Shown: positions 1-9,081 of the stretch, piece by piece | Position numbering within the stretch: the first letter of the stretch is position 1 | How the letters are laid out: every line of letters begins with the position of its first letter | DNA from: Pseudomonadota bacterium | Lineage (GTDB): Bacteria > Myxococcota_A > Bradymonadia > Bradymonadales > GCA-2716585 | DNA: 40,349 bases | Assembly (NCBI GenBank): GCA_005804885.1 | Contig: SYOX01000247.1 | Location: 1 to 40,349 of the forward strand | Reading direction: 5' to 3' | Program-made: the position numbers and the translations under genes | Notes under the pieces: generated by a model | Database searches by the model: none | Told to the model about the DNA's origin: nothing | What the model saw: the letters and a program-made list of their open reading frames with translations, nothing else

Positions 1-2
1 AC

Positions 3-2693
3 ATCCTGACGGTGATCCTCTCCTTCACGGAGTTTGCACAGATCGGAATGGCCCACGATGACCCGCGGCGCGAGGATCTCGACCAGGTCCTCCGCGCGGC
101 GGAGAAGGCCACGGACCTGACTCGGCAGCTCCTGGCTTTCTCCCGCCAGCAACCGACCACCCAACGGCCGACCGACGTGAACCGCTCCCTCGCCGACCTC
201 GCGCCGATGCTCCGGCGAAGCGTGGGACCGAGCGTCGATGTCCAGCTCATGCCGTCTGCCCGACCCGCCATCGTGCGGATAGCCCCGGTGCAGCTCGACC
301 AGGTGATCTTGAACCTGGCGGTGAACGCTCGCGACGCCATGCCTCAGGGTGGACACCTGCGCATGTCGGTCTCGCACGGCTCGGACGAGGGCTTCGGGAC
401 CACGAAGGGCAGATCCGTGCGCATCTCGGTGAGCGACAGCGGCACGGGCATGGACGCCGCAACGAAGCAGCGCATCTTCGAGCCCTTCTTCACGACCAAC
501 GGCGTGGGCAAGGGAACTGGCCTCGGTCTGGCCACCTGCAACGGCATCGTGACGGACGCGGGAGGCCGCCTGCACGTTGAGACCGCGATCGGCGAGGGCA
601 CGACCTTCGTCATCCACCTCCCGGAGTGCGACGAGCCGCTGGACGACAGCGCGGCCATCCCCGTCGCGAGCCTCACAGGCGCAGGACAGCACGTCCTGGT
701 GGTCGACGACGACCCGAGCCTTCGCACCGCAGCCGCGCGGATCCTCGAGAACGCCGGCTACCGGGTTACCCTCGCCAGCGACGGCGAACAGGCCATCGCG
801 CGCCTCGAGGCGATCGGGCGCGAGATCGACCTGATCGTGACCGACATCGTCATGCCGGGCCACAATGGATTCGCCGTCGCCAGGCACGCACAAGCCGCCG
901 CGCCACAGGCCGCCGTCGTCTTCGCCACGGGCTACGTCGACAGCGAGTCGCTGTCCGAGCAGGACGTCTCCCGTTTGCTCTGGAAGCCGTACACACGCGA
1001 TGGGTTGCTGCGTGCGGCTCATCGGGCGCTGGTCGGCCTCGAGCAACGCAACGGGGAGTCCTCGGTTTCTTCGATGGAGGCGCGCAGCGCCAGAGTCCTC
1101 GTCGTCGAGGACGACGAGCTCATCCAGGCGGCGCTGATTCGGATCCTGGAAGGCGAGGGCTACCGCACCACCAGGGCGGATGGCGTCGCGACGGCACGCG
1201 CGGCCCTCGAGTCGGGCGACCACTTCGACGCGGTGCTCTGCGATCTCACGCTCAAGGACGGATCGGGCGCGGAGCTGCTCGACTGGATGCAGCAGGCTCA
1301 CCCCGAGCTCGGGCAGCGCACGCTGGTGCTGACCGGCGGCGCGGTGGACAACGCCGGTATCGCCCTCGTGGACAGGCTCGGGGTCAACGTGGTGCACAAG
1401 CCCTTCGATCCGACCGTTGTTCTCGAGAGGTTGCGCGCCCTGACGAGGCCCAGACAACACGCCGTCGAGGTCACCGCGCCAGCGACGCCGATCGGCATCG
1501 CGCGCGAGCCCGAGGTCCGCCCGGCGAAGTCGGTCCTCCTGGTCGAGGACGACCCGCGCGAGCGCGAAGCCTGCACTCGCGCACTCCAGCTCGCCGACTT
1601 CGAGGTCCATGTGGCCCGCAACGGGGAGGAGGCTGTCGAAGCGCTGTCCAAGCGCAGCTTCGACGTGGTGGCGACCGACGTGAGGCTCCCCGGCGACGAT
1701 GGCTTCGCGGTGCTGCGCGCCGCCAGGCGGATCGACCCGGACCTGCCCGTGCTGATCATCACGGGCGCTCCGTCGGTGGAGACGGCCACCTTGGCGGCCA
1801 CGAATCGGGCCATCGGCTACCTCTCCAAGCCCTTTGCCGGCGACCAGCTCATCGAGGAACTCTCGCGGGCGGTAGAGGCCGGGCAGGTCGCTCGTGTGCA
1901 ACGCAAGCTGATCGCGTCGCGCGCCGGGGCCGATGTGTTTCTCCGCGATCTGCCGGGAACCGAGCGCGCCTTTGAGCAGGCGCTGGAGGGCCTGCGAATG
2001 GTCTTCCAGCCCATCGTTCGCGCGCGCGACCGCTCGGTGTACGGATACGAGGCACTTCTTCGCGTCAACGCCCCGGGGATCGACAACCCGCCTCGCCTCC
2101 TGACCGCGGCCGAGCTCCTGGAGCGAACCGATGACGTCGGGCGCAGGGTACGAACAGCGATTGCAGAAGCGCTGCGCGAGAAGGATCTGGCTTCGGAATC
2201 CATCTTCGTGAACATCCATCCGACCGAGCTGCGCAGCGATCTCCTCTGCAGCGCCTACGAGCCGCTGCTTGAGCGCGCGTTGCAGGTCGTCCTGGAGGTG
2301 ACGGAGCGGGCCGCGCTGTCCTTCGACTCCCATATCATGGACGACGTGAACCGCATCCGAAGCGCGGGCTATCGGATCGCGATCGACGATCTCGGCGAGG
2401 GCTACGCCGGGCTGACCTGGCTCGCCCAGCTCCAGCCGGACGTGGCCAAGCTCGACATGTCCCTCATCCGTGACATACATCGATCGCAGCTCAAGCGACA
2501 GGTGACAGGCTCGCTCGTCGGCCTCTGTCGTCGGGCAGGCATCACCTGCATTGCCGAGGGCGTGGAGACCGAGGAAGAAGCGGCGGTGGTGACCGACCTG
2601 GGGTGCGACTTGCTCCAGGGCTACCTGATCGCCAGGCCCGGACCGGCGTTCCCGGTTGTCACGTCGCACACCCAACCCAGGAGCCAACGATGA
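3..2693 (+). CDS. Hybrid sensor histidine kinase with three receiver domains and a C-terminal EAL domain (5' partial)
   Basis: The reading frame is open to the left edge and begins inside what looks like the end of an H-box (ILTVILSF, usually preceded by HDFNN), so the phosphoacceptor His and the sensor lie outside the window. The GTG at 12 is probably internal. Counting from 12, an HATPase domain follows (N-box NLAVNARDAM, then DSGTGMD and GKGTGLGLATC). Three receiver domains lie at about 224-342, 359-475 and 506-625, each with an acidic pair, a phosphoacceptor Asp (TDIVMPG, CDLTLKDG, TDVRLPG) and a KP pair. An EAL domain covers about 650-885 with YEALLR, a conserved Asn (FVNIHP), LEVTER, AIDDLGEGY, KLDMSLI, AEGVETEEE and LLQGYL. 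All usual metal-binding and catalytic positions look intact, so an active c-di-GMP phosphodiesterase is likely. Its stop overlaps the next start (ATGA). Confidence 0.93.
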   Translation: MLTVILSFTEFAQIGMAHDDPRREDLDQVLRAAEKATDLTRQLLAFSRQQPTTQRPTDVNRSLADLAPMLRRSVGPSVDVQLMPSARPAIVRIAPVQLDQVILNLAVNARDAMPQGGHLRMSVSHGSDEGFGTTKGRSVRISVSDSGTGMDAATKQRIFEPFFTTNGVGKGTGLGLATCNGIVTDAGGRLHVETAIGEGTTFVIHLPECDEPLDDSAAIPVASLTGAGQHVLVVDDDPSLRTAAARILENAGYRVTLASDGEQAIARLEAIGREIDLIVTDIVMPGHNGFAVARHAQAAAPQAAVVFATGYVDSESLSEQDVSRLLWKPYTRDGLLRAAHRALVGLEQRNGESSVSSMEARSARVLVVEDDELIQAALIRILEGEGYRTTRADGVATARAALESGDHFDAVLCDLTLKDGSGAELLDWMQQAHPELGQRTLVLTGGAVDNAGIALVDRLGVNVVHKPFDPTVVLERLRALTRPRQHAVEVTAPATPIGIAREPEVRPAKSVLLVEDDPREREACTRALQLADFEVHVARNGEEAVEALSKRSFDVVATDVRLPGDDGFAVLRAARRIDPDLPVLIITGAPSVETATLAATNRAIGYLSKPFAGDQLIEELSRAVEAGQVARVQRKLIASRAGADVFLRDLPGTERAFEQALEGLRMVFQPIVRARDRSVYGYEALLRVNAPGIDNPPRLLTAAELLERTDDVGRRVRTAIAEALREKDLASESIFVNIHPTELRSDLLCSAYEPLLERALQVVLEVTERAALSFDSHIMDDVNRIRSAGYRIAIDDLGEGYAGLTWLAQLQPDVAKLDMSLIRDIHRSQLKRQVTGSLVGLCRRAGITCIAEGVETEEEAAVVTDLGCDLLQGYLIARPGPAFPVVTSHTQPRSQR

Positions 2694-3022
2694 TCCGCGA
2701 GGACCGTATCGCCGCCGCCTTCGAAGCCGTCCCCGAGGAATGCCGCTCGTCGTTGGAGCCAGTGCTCCGGGTGCTCATCCACGACCTCAACGGAGCCCTC
2801 TCGGCCGTGTCGATGGAGGCGTTCACGGTGGGCCAGCTGGCGAACAAGCTCGCGCAGGGCGCAACCGGGACACGCCAGTCGGCGTCGGACCGAGAGCGGA
2901 TCCACCAGACGCTCATCGACTCGGCGGCCAACATCGGGCGAGCAACGCAGGGAGCGGCCGTCTACCTGCGGCAGGTCCAGTCCATCGCGAACGCAGCCGG
3001 CCAGCGGAAGTCCGAGGGGTGA
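2690..3022 (+). CDS. Small all-helical protein with H-box-like (DHp-like) motif, coupled to the hybrid kinase
   Basis: A 110-residue protein whose ATG (2690) overlaps the TGA of the kinase gene as ATGA, so translational coupling is expected; a longer upstream start at 2603 would lie inside the kinase and is not favoured. Around residues 29-40 it reads LIHDLNGALSAV, which looks like the H-box of histidine-kinase dimerisation domains (typically HDLNNPL or HDFNN), with His31 as possible phosphoacceptor. A second predicted helix (about 65-103) would complete a helical hairpin. No ATPase domain follows and no signal peptide or membrane segment is visible. It could be a phosphotransfer protein for the three receivers encoded upstream, a dimerisation inhibitor of the kinase, or unrelated. 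I do not recognise a named family; the function is inference. Confidence 0.75.
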   Translation: MIREDRIAAAFEAVPEECRSSLEPVLRVLIHDLNGALSAVSMEAFTVGQLANKLAQGATGTRQSASDRERIHQTLIDSAANIGRATQGAAVYLRQVQSIANAAGQRKSEG

Positions 3023-3156
3023 CGCCTTGACCGACATCCAGCTGCTCCCGGGCGTCATCCCGGCAGTCCGACGGGCTCCTTGAGCGCGTGTTCCAGATGA
3101 CGGATCGGCCAGCGGACGATGGCGGCAAGGTGTGACGCGCCGCCACGGCCGCCGCG

Positions 3157-3185
3157 TTGCCCGGTCAGAGCCCTTCTGCTAAGAC
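3157..3185 (+). promoter_or_regulatory. Possible sigma-70-type promoter for the Ig/PPC lipoprotein
   Basis: TTGCCC (3157-3162) and TAAGAC (3180-3185) are separated by 17 bases and lie about 125 bases before the chosen ATG at 3312. The fit to consensus is moderate. Apart from this, 3023-3311 shows no convincing gene, only short broken frames. Confidence 0.3.
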
Positions 3186-3311
3186 ATGAGGCGCGGCCGC
3201 CGACAATTGCGACCGCGTGAGGGCAGGCCCGGTGCGCCGATGGGCTTGAGCGGCCGAGGGGGTCGCTTTCGTTGGCGCCGTGGGGCGGCCCTGGTCAGGG
3301 AGGGAGGGTCG

Positions 3312-5432
3312 ATGCAGGCCGGGCGTGGGGATCGTCGCAGGGCCGCCGTGGGGCGGCTGGCGCTGGGCGTCGCGGTGTTGGCGCTGGCGCTGCTGGCGGG
3401 TTGCGGGGAGGATGGCGAGCGCCCGACGCCGCCAGGCGAGGTGAACAACAACGATCCGAACAACAACCCGGACAACAACCTGAACAACGATCCGGCGGGC
3501 AACAGGGCCCCGACGCTGGCCCGAATCGGCAGCAAGCGCGCCCAGATAGGCCGGGAGTTGAGCTTCGTGGTCGAGGGCAGCGACCCGGACGGCGACCCCC
3601 TGAGCTTCTCGATCATCGGAGATCTGCCCGAGGGCGCAAGGTTCGACAAGGAGGCGCGCCGCTTCCTCTGGAAGCCGCTGGACTCCCAGCTCGATCAGCT
3701 CGTGCTCTTGACCTTCTCGGTCTCCGACGGCCTGCTGGACGACCGCGAGACGGTGCAGATGACCGTCGTGGAGCAGGGCGACAACGCGCCTCCCGAGCTG
3801 TCCGACCCCGGCGACCAGGTGCTGCGCCCCAGCCAGCCCTTCACGCTCCAGCTCCAGGCCACCGACCCGGACGGCGACCCCCTGACCTTCGGCATCGACG
3901 GCCCCTCGCCGCAAGGCAGCGCGCTGGACGCCGCCACCGGGCGCTTTGAGTGGACCCCGACCCCCGAGGACGCCGGGGCCAGCATCCGGGTGCTCTTCTT
4001 CGCCTCCGACGGCGCGGGGCGCGCGGACGCGCGGGTCCGGCTGATCGTCAGCGAGCTGGCCCTGACCCTGGGGGAGATCCCGGCCCGCGAGGTCCGCCTG
4101 GGCGAGACGATCCGCTTCACCCTGCCGCTGGACAACCCGGCGATGATCCCCACGACCTGCGGCACCCTCGGGGCCACGCTGCCGGGGACGGACTTCGATC
4201 CGGCCACCTGCGCCTTCTCGTGGACGCCGACCGATCCGGCCCTGGTGGGCACGACGACCGAGTTCGCCTTTCAGATCCTCTTCGAAGACGAGGGCGAGCC
4301 GGCCCGGCTGATCGCGGTGGCGCCCGTCACGGTCCTGTCCGCGGAGCCGGCCCAGGAGAGGTGCGTCGCGGACAGGAGCGAGCCCAACAACGCGCGGTCC
4401 TCGGCCACCGCCATCAACGACAACCCCTTCCAGGCCCAGGGCTTGACGATCTGCGGCGACGATCAGGACTTCTTCGCCGTGGACCTGGAGCGCGGCGAGC
4501 GCCTGAGCGTGTCGCTGACCTTCTCCCACGCGCAGGGCGACATCGACGCGCTCATCCTGGGCGCCGCTGGCGACTCGCCGCTGGCGGTGGCCGACTCGGT
4601 GACGGACAACGAGGAGCTGGCGCTGGATCAGGCCCCCCAGACAGGGACCTACTTCGTCGTCGTTCTGGGGGTCGGCAACCTCAACGCGCGCTACGACATC
4701 GAGATCGCGCGCGAGGGGGCCGCCTGCGCCAACGATCCCTTCGAGCCCAACAACGCCCGCGAGCGGCCCGCAGTCGTGGAAAGCCCCTTCGCCGATGAGG
4801 GCCGCATCTGCCCGTCGGACATCGATTTTTTCGCCATCGACCTGGACGGCGGGCAGCTCCTGCGCGCCACGGCGATCTTCGACGCGATGTATGATCTGGA
4901 TCTGACGATCCTCTCGCCGGACGGCCAGACGTGGACCAGCGAGGGCGTCACGGACACCGAGGAGCTCATCATCCCGGGGCTGCCGCTCTCGGGGCGCTAC
5001 CTGATCAAGGTCTTCGGCTTTCAGCCTCAGGACGACGCGCTCTACCTGCTGGAGATCGTCGCCGAGCCGGCCGCCGAGTGCGAGGCGGACACCCTGGAGC
5101 CCAACGACGCGCCGCCGAGCGCGCGGCGGCTGATCGGCGACGTGGATCTGAGGGGGCTGACGGCCTGCGGCGATCCGGACTTCTACCGGGTGACGCTGGA
5201 GCCGGGCGAGGAGCTGCTGGTGCTGGTGGGCACCGCGCGGGCCTCGCACATGAGGATGAGGCTGCTGGGCGGCGACGGGATCACGCCGCTGACCGACCCC
5301 ATCACGGAGGCCGACGACCCGCTCTACGCCGAGGCCGGCCCCTTCCTCTCCAGGCAGGACGTCTTGATCGTCCTGGATACGGCCCTCGGGGTGACCTACT
5401 CCCTTGAGACGCTGATCGTCCCCTCGCTCTGA
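3312..5432 (+). CDS. Secreted lipoprotein with Ig/cadherin-like and PPC domains
   Basis: A 706-residue protein. The start at 3312 is chosen because AGGGAGG sits just upstream and it gives a compact lipoprotein signal (ALALLAGC, lipidated Cys31). Residues 45-60 form an Asn-rich linker. From about 66 to 350 there are three tandem Ig-like modules of the putative-Ig/cadherin type (RAPTL..., SDPDGDPLSFSI, TDPDGDPLTFGI, FEWTPTPEDAG). Three PPC-type modules follow at about 352, 470 and 589, each opening with a Cys and EPNNA or EPNDA and containing a CG/CP...DFF or DFY core. PPC domains are usually non-catalytic beta-sandwich appendages of secreted proteins. No protease domain is visible, so a surface adhesion or scaffold role is plausible but inferred. 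The next gene also ends in PPC modules. Confidence 0.88.
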   Translation: MQAGRGDRRRAAVGRLALGVAVLALALLAGCGEDGERPTPPGEVNNNDPNNNPDNNLNNDPAGNRAPTLARIGSKRAQIGRELSFVVEGSDPDGDPLSFSIIGDLPEGARFDKEARRFLWKPLDSQLDQLVLLTFSVSDGLLDDRETVQMTVVEQGDNAPPELSDPGDQVLRPSQPFTLQLQATDPDGDPLTFGIDGPSPQGSALDAATGRFEWTPTPEDAGASIRVLFFASDGAGRADARVRLIVSELALTLGEIPAREVRLGETIRFTLPLDNPAMIPTTCGTLGATLPGTDFDPATCAFSWTPTDPALVGTTTEFAFQILFEDEGEPARLIAVAPVTVLSAEPAQERCVADRSEPNNARSSATAINDNPFQAQGLTICGDDQDFFAVDLERGERLSVSLTFSHAQGDIDALILGAAGDSPLAVADSVTDNEELALDQAPQTGTYFVVVLGVGNLNARYDIEIAREGAACANDPFEPNNARERPAVVESPFADEGRICPSDIDFFAIDLDGGQLLRATAIFDAMYDLDLTILSPDGQTWTSEGVTDTEELIIPGLPLSGRYLIKVFGFQPQDDALYLLEIVAEPAAECEADTLEPNDAPPSARRLIGDVDLRGLTACGDPDFYRVTLEPGEELLVLVGTARASHMRMRLLGGDGITPLTDPITEADDPLYAEAGPFLSRQDVLIVLDTALGVTYSLETLIVPSL

Positions 5433-5694
5433 GGCCGACGCCCAAGCGCCCTGCGCGCCGGCCACTGGATCTTCCACCCTCGGGATCGTGGACCCCTTCA
5501 AGTGGCTACTCGACTTGCCATGCGTGAAGATCGGTCGGATCGCGGAGGCCGTCGCGGTCGGGGTCGAGACAATGAGGCGCGGGCGCCTCAGGCTGGCATG
5601 TTGTGTGCTCAGGGCGGCGACGCGAGTGTTTACGACGAACGAAGGACGTTCAACTTCCATGCGAACATACATTCAGGACAAGGGGGGAAGGACC

Positions 5695-8600
5695 ATGACG
5701 AAGCGCAACCGCATCGTTTGGATGATGACAGGGGTGCTGGCGCTGGGCGCCGCGGCGGGCTGCGGCCAGGAGGAGCCGACGCCCGTGCCCGTGCAGGACA
5801 ACGACGACAACAACGACACGCCGCAGGGCCAGGCCCTCAAGCCGAGCTTCGAGCTGGGGCAGACCTGGGTGGTGGGCAGCATCTACCGCTCGACCTCGGT
5901 CAAGACGCCTGAGGACGCGCTGGCGATCCCGACGGCGGTGGCGGCGGACACCATCGAGATCGAGCCCTTGATCCCGGCCGAGGTGCTGCCTGCGGACGGG
6001 ACGAGCTGGACGACGCCGGTCTTCTGGCGCTTCGGGGTCATCAACACGAACTACAGGCCGGAGACGGGCCCCTTCGCGGAGCTGGCGCTCGACGAGGCCG
6101 GCGAGATCCAGCCGATCACGATCCTCAAGGCGGTCGCGCCCAAGGAGCTCAACGACAAGGGGATCGTCGATGGGCTCGACCCGGTCTTCTACCTGGTGCT
6201 GCGCGAGAGCGACTACCGGGTCAAGGGCATTCACTACAACTACAAGGTGCGGGACGGCCGCAACACCGTCGTGCTGGAGATGCCGGAGCTTGAGGCCGGG
6301 ACGAAGGGCCCGGGCGCGGACCTGGACTTCTTCCTGGTCGATTACATGATGCCGATCTTCCCGATGACGGCCGCCGACGCGACGGTGGCCTACGGCGCCG
6401 AGGGCGCGGGGCTGGAGATGGTCGTGCGCAAGCGGGCCGACGACTCGGCCGAGGTGGAGTTCAAGACGGCCATCGACCGCAAGTCGGTCACGCAGCGCTG
6501 GACGGCCGGCGCGCCCTGGTTCGACTGGTCGATCTCGGAGTCGCAGCGCTCGTGGACGGTCGACGAGGCCGCGCTGCTGGACCTGCTGGAGGCCAACGGG
6601 GTCGACTATTACAGCAATGACCAGTTCCTTGAGCAGGCCGAGGCCATCGAGCGCAAGTTCCGCAACCGGATCAACGTCGGGGCGGCGCTGCGGGTCGAGG
6701 CCGGCACCTTCAACAGCCGCACGCCCGACTCCCACCTGCCCTGGGCCGGCTACTGGTTCCCGCTGGTGGACTCGGCCACGACCTTCGGCTGGAACGGCAC
6801 CAACGGCCGCCGCCAGCTCACCACGGGCCCGGCCACGAGCCTCCAGGCGGCCATCAAGGTCGACCTGGGCAAGATCGACCTCCTGCTCAAGGAGATCATC
6901 GCCATGCCCCGCGACGCCCAGGGCCGCGACGCCAAGCTCCAGGAGTACTGGAAGCAGAAGGACGACGTGTCCAAGAAGATCCGCGACCACTTCGAGCACC
7001 CCGAGACGGGCGTGGCGGCGAAGTACCGCGCCGGCACCCTGACCCTGAATGATATCAACAGCTTCGGCCCGCTGGAGAAGTTCGGCCTCTACCTGCTGGC
7101 CAACAAGCTCTCCGATCACCCCTTCGAGGCGGCCATCTGGGAGATCACCAAGCAGTACAACCCCGAAGGCGACAGCTGGTGGGGCAAGTGCAACGGCTGG
7201 GCGGCGGCCTCGGTGCTGACCAACGAGCCTCGCCAGAGCGTCACGGTCCAGCTCGACACGGCCAACATCACCGGCCAGGCCGGCACCCTGAACCTGGACT
7301 TCACCACGGGCGACCTCAAGAGCCTGTCGGCCTCGTCCTACTACGGCACCCGGAGCCACTTCTACGGCCAGCGCTTCTACGGCAAGGACGACGACCGGGG
7401 CAACAACACCCAGGACATCGCCGCGGACGTCTTCCACCGCGTCATCAACTTCTACATCGGGCAGGAGAAGTTCCCGATGGTCTTCGACCTGACCTCCAAC
7501 GAGCAGGTCTGGAACTACAGCTGCTACGCCTTCGACAGCCAGATCGGCGCCCTGACCACCCTCGACGCCGGCACCAAGGGCGTCAACCTCGCCACCAAGG
7601 CCGAGCTTGAGGCCGGCGGCATCAGCAAGGAGGCCGCGGCTGCGATCTTCGACCGGGTGCGCTCGACCAAGGGCGCCTTCGCCACCTTCGCCGAGGTCGA
7701 GGAGCTTGAGGCCGTCTCGGCCGAGGACGTCAGCAAGCTGCGCGCGGCCAGCTTCACCCTCTGGGGCGAGCGCCGGGCCCACCAGGTCACCACCAACCTC
7801 AAGTGCGCCACCGACGGCGTCTCCGAGGATCACATCGACACCCTCGGCGCTGACCCCCGCGGCTTCACCAAGAACTACACCTACAACCTCGTCGCCAGCG
7901 CCAGCGGCACCATCACCCGCGGCGAGTGGACCGGCGCCTCCATTGAGGATCACCCCGACTTCGCCTGGGTGCCCTACGCCAACGAGGTCCGCCGCAGCGA
8001 CAACCAGGACGCCCGCCGCTTCAACTCCTACGCCGACTACGTCAAGGACACCTACTTCGGCCGCTTCGCCCCGAGCGAGAACGCCTTCCTCTACACCGAC
8101 GTCCTCGAGCAGCTCATCGACGTGCGCACCAACGCCCCCGTCGTCTGCAACCCGGACCCCGATGACTGCGGCGAGGGCCTCAAGTGCAACCCCGTCGACG
8201 GGACCTGCAGCCCGATCGGCGACGTCAACGACCCCGAGCCCATCGTCGGCTGCATCGGCGCCGAGACCCAGCAGGGCGCTGGCGTCCAGATCGCCGGCGG
8301 CAAGGTCTGCGCCGGCCGCGACTCCTGGTTCGCCATCGCCCTGACCGAAGGCCAGAAGGCCGAGGTGGTCGTCACCTTCACCCACGCCGACGGCGACATC
8401 GACATCGCCCTGCACGACCCCGCTGGCCGCCGCGTCATGGCCTCCGAGAGCACCAGCGACATGGAGTCGGTCACCTGGACCGCCAACGTCGCCGGCAACC
8501 ACCTGCTGCGCGTCTTCGGCTACAGCGGCGCCGAGAACACCGTCAACATCACCGTCAACATCTCCCAGAACGCCACGCCGGCCTGCGCTGAAGAGGGCGG

Positions 8601-8901
8601 CGAGCCCAACAACAACATCCAGTCGGCCACCCCCGTCGTCGCCGGCACCCACTCCGGCGCCGTCTGCGGCAGCGACAGCGACTTCTACCGCGTCAACGTC
8701 CAGGGCAGCTGGACCGTCACCGTGACCTTCGTCCACACCGCCGGCGACCTCGACCTGAAGTCCTTCGACAGCGCGGGCAAGCAGCTCCTCGTCAGCCAGG
8801 GCACCACCAACACCGAGACCGTCACCGGCTCCGGCCCCGGCTTCGTCCAGGTCTACGGCTACGACAACGCCGCCGGCCCCTACACCCTCACCGTCCGCTG
8901 A
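5695..8901 (+). CDS. Secreted transglutaminase-elicitor-like lipoprotein with an HhH-like insert and two PPC domains
   Basis: A 1068-residue protein. ATG 5695 follows AAGGGGGGAAGG and starts a lipoprotein signal ending GAAAGC. After an acidic Asp/Asn linker comes a region of about 400 residues I do not recognise. A domain matching the transglutaminase-elicitor family (known from Phytophthora GP42) follows: WWGKCNGWAAAS with Cys499, VFHRVINFYIGQ with His581, and MVFDLTSNEQVWNY with Asp598 make a plausible Cys-His-Asp triad. Residues about 629-685 (NLATKAELEAGGISKEAAA onward) look like a ComEA-type helix-hairpin-helix repeat inserted before the domain resumes (NYTYNLV...GEW...HPDFAWVP). A Cys-rich stretch and two PPC modules end the protein. 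Protein cross-linking or a related acyl transfer outside the cell is likely; the substrate is unknown. Confidence 0.85.
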   Translation: MTKRNRIVWMMTGVLALGAAAGCGQEEPTPVPVQDNDDNNDTPQGQALKPSFELGQTWVVGSIYRSTSVKTPEDALAIPTAVAADTIEIEPLIPAEVLPADGTSWTTPVFWRFGVINTNYRPETGPFAELALDEAGEIQPITILKAVAPKELNDKGIVDGLDPVFYLVLRESDYRVKGIHYNYKVRDGRNTVVLEMPELEAGTKGPGADLDFFLVDYMMPIFPMTAADATVAYGAEGAGLEMVVRKRADDSAEVEFKTAIDRKSVTQRWTAGAPWFDWSISESQRSWTVDEAALLDLLEANGVDYYSNDQFLEQAEAIERKFRNRINVGAALRVEAGTFNSRTPDSHLPWAGYWFPLVDSATTFGWNGTNGRRQLTTGPATSLQAAIKVDLGKIDLLLKEIIAMPRDAQGRDAKLQEYWKQKDDVSKKIRDHFEHPETGVAAKYRAGTLTLNDINSFGPLEKFGLYLLANKLSDHPFEAAIWEITKQYNPEGDSWWGKCNGWAAASVLTNEPRQSVTVQLDTANITGQAGTLNLDFTTGDLKSLSASSYYGTRSHFYGQRFYGKDDDRGNNTQDIAADVFHRVINFYIGQEKFPMVFDLTSNEQVWNYSCYAFDSQIGALTTLDAGTKGVNLATKAELEAGGISKEAAAAIFDRVRSTKGAFATFAEVEELEAVSAEDVSKLRAASFTLWGERRAHQVTTNLKCATDGVSEDHIDTLGADPRGFTKNYTYNLVASASGTITRGEWTGASIEDHPDFAWVPYANEVRRSDNQDARRFNSYADYVKDTYFGRFAPSENAFLYTDVLEQLIDVRTNAPVVCNPDPDDCGEGLKCNPVDGTCSPIGDVNDPEPIVGCIGAETQQGAGVQIAGGKVCAGRDSWFAIALTEGQKAEVVVTFTHADGDIDIALHDPAGRRVMASESTSDMESVTWTANVAGNHLLRVFGYSGAENTVNITVNISQNATPACAEEGGEPNNNIQSATPVVAGTHSGAVCGSDSDFYRVNVQGSWTVTVTFVHTAGDLDLKSFDSAGKQLLVSQGTTNTETVTGSGPGFVQVYGYDNAAGPYTLTVR

Positions 8902-8911
8902 CCCCCTCACC

Positions 8912-8950
8912 TGCGCCAGAAGCCAAACGAAATCAATAACTTCTGGCGCA
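8912..8950. repeat. Perfect 11-bp inverted repeat after the transglutaminase gene
   Basis: TGCGCCAGAAG (8912-8922) is repeated inverted at 8940-8950 with a 17-base AT-richer loop. It starts 11 bases after the stop codon. There is no T-run after it, so it may be a processing or stability hairpin acting together with the terminator-like hairpin downstream. Confidence 0.6.
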
Positions 8951-8991
8951 AGGGTGCGACCGCAGGGCGGCCCTGAGGCGCCGAAATCAAG

Positions 8992-9030
8992 GAGGCCCCG
9001 TCGTGGTGACACGGCGGGGCCTCTTCGCTT
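8992..9030 (+). terminator. Strong intrinsic terminator-like hairpin with GTGA tetraloop
   Basis: GAGGCCCCGTCGTG (8992-9005) pairs with CACGGCGGGGCCTC (9010-9023) over 14 base pairs with a single G-U wobble, closed by a GTGA loop of GNRA type. A short pyrimidine-rich tail (TTCGCTTTC) follows. It lies about 90 bases after the transglutaminase gene. Confidence 0.7.
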
Positions 9031-9081
9031 TCGGCGCCGTCGTCGTTCAAGGGCCCGCCGAAGGGTCGCCCCAAGGCGCGG

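Noticed and set aside
2603..2689. Upstream start for the H-box protein, giving 139 residues
   Set aside because: The extra 29 residues lie inside the kinase EAL end and read as Pro/Arg/Gly shadow; the ATGA overlap at 2690 is a better start.
3165..5672. An 835-codon minus-strand frame opposite the Ig/PPC lipoprotein
   Set aside because: Low-complexity product; the plus-strand gene has a ribosome site and lipobox.
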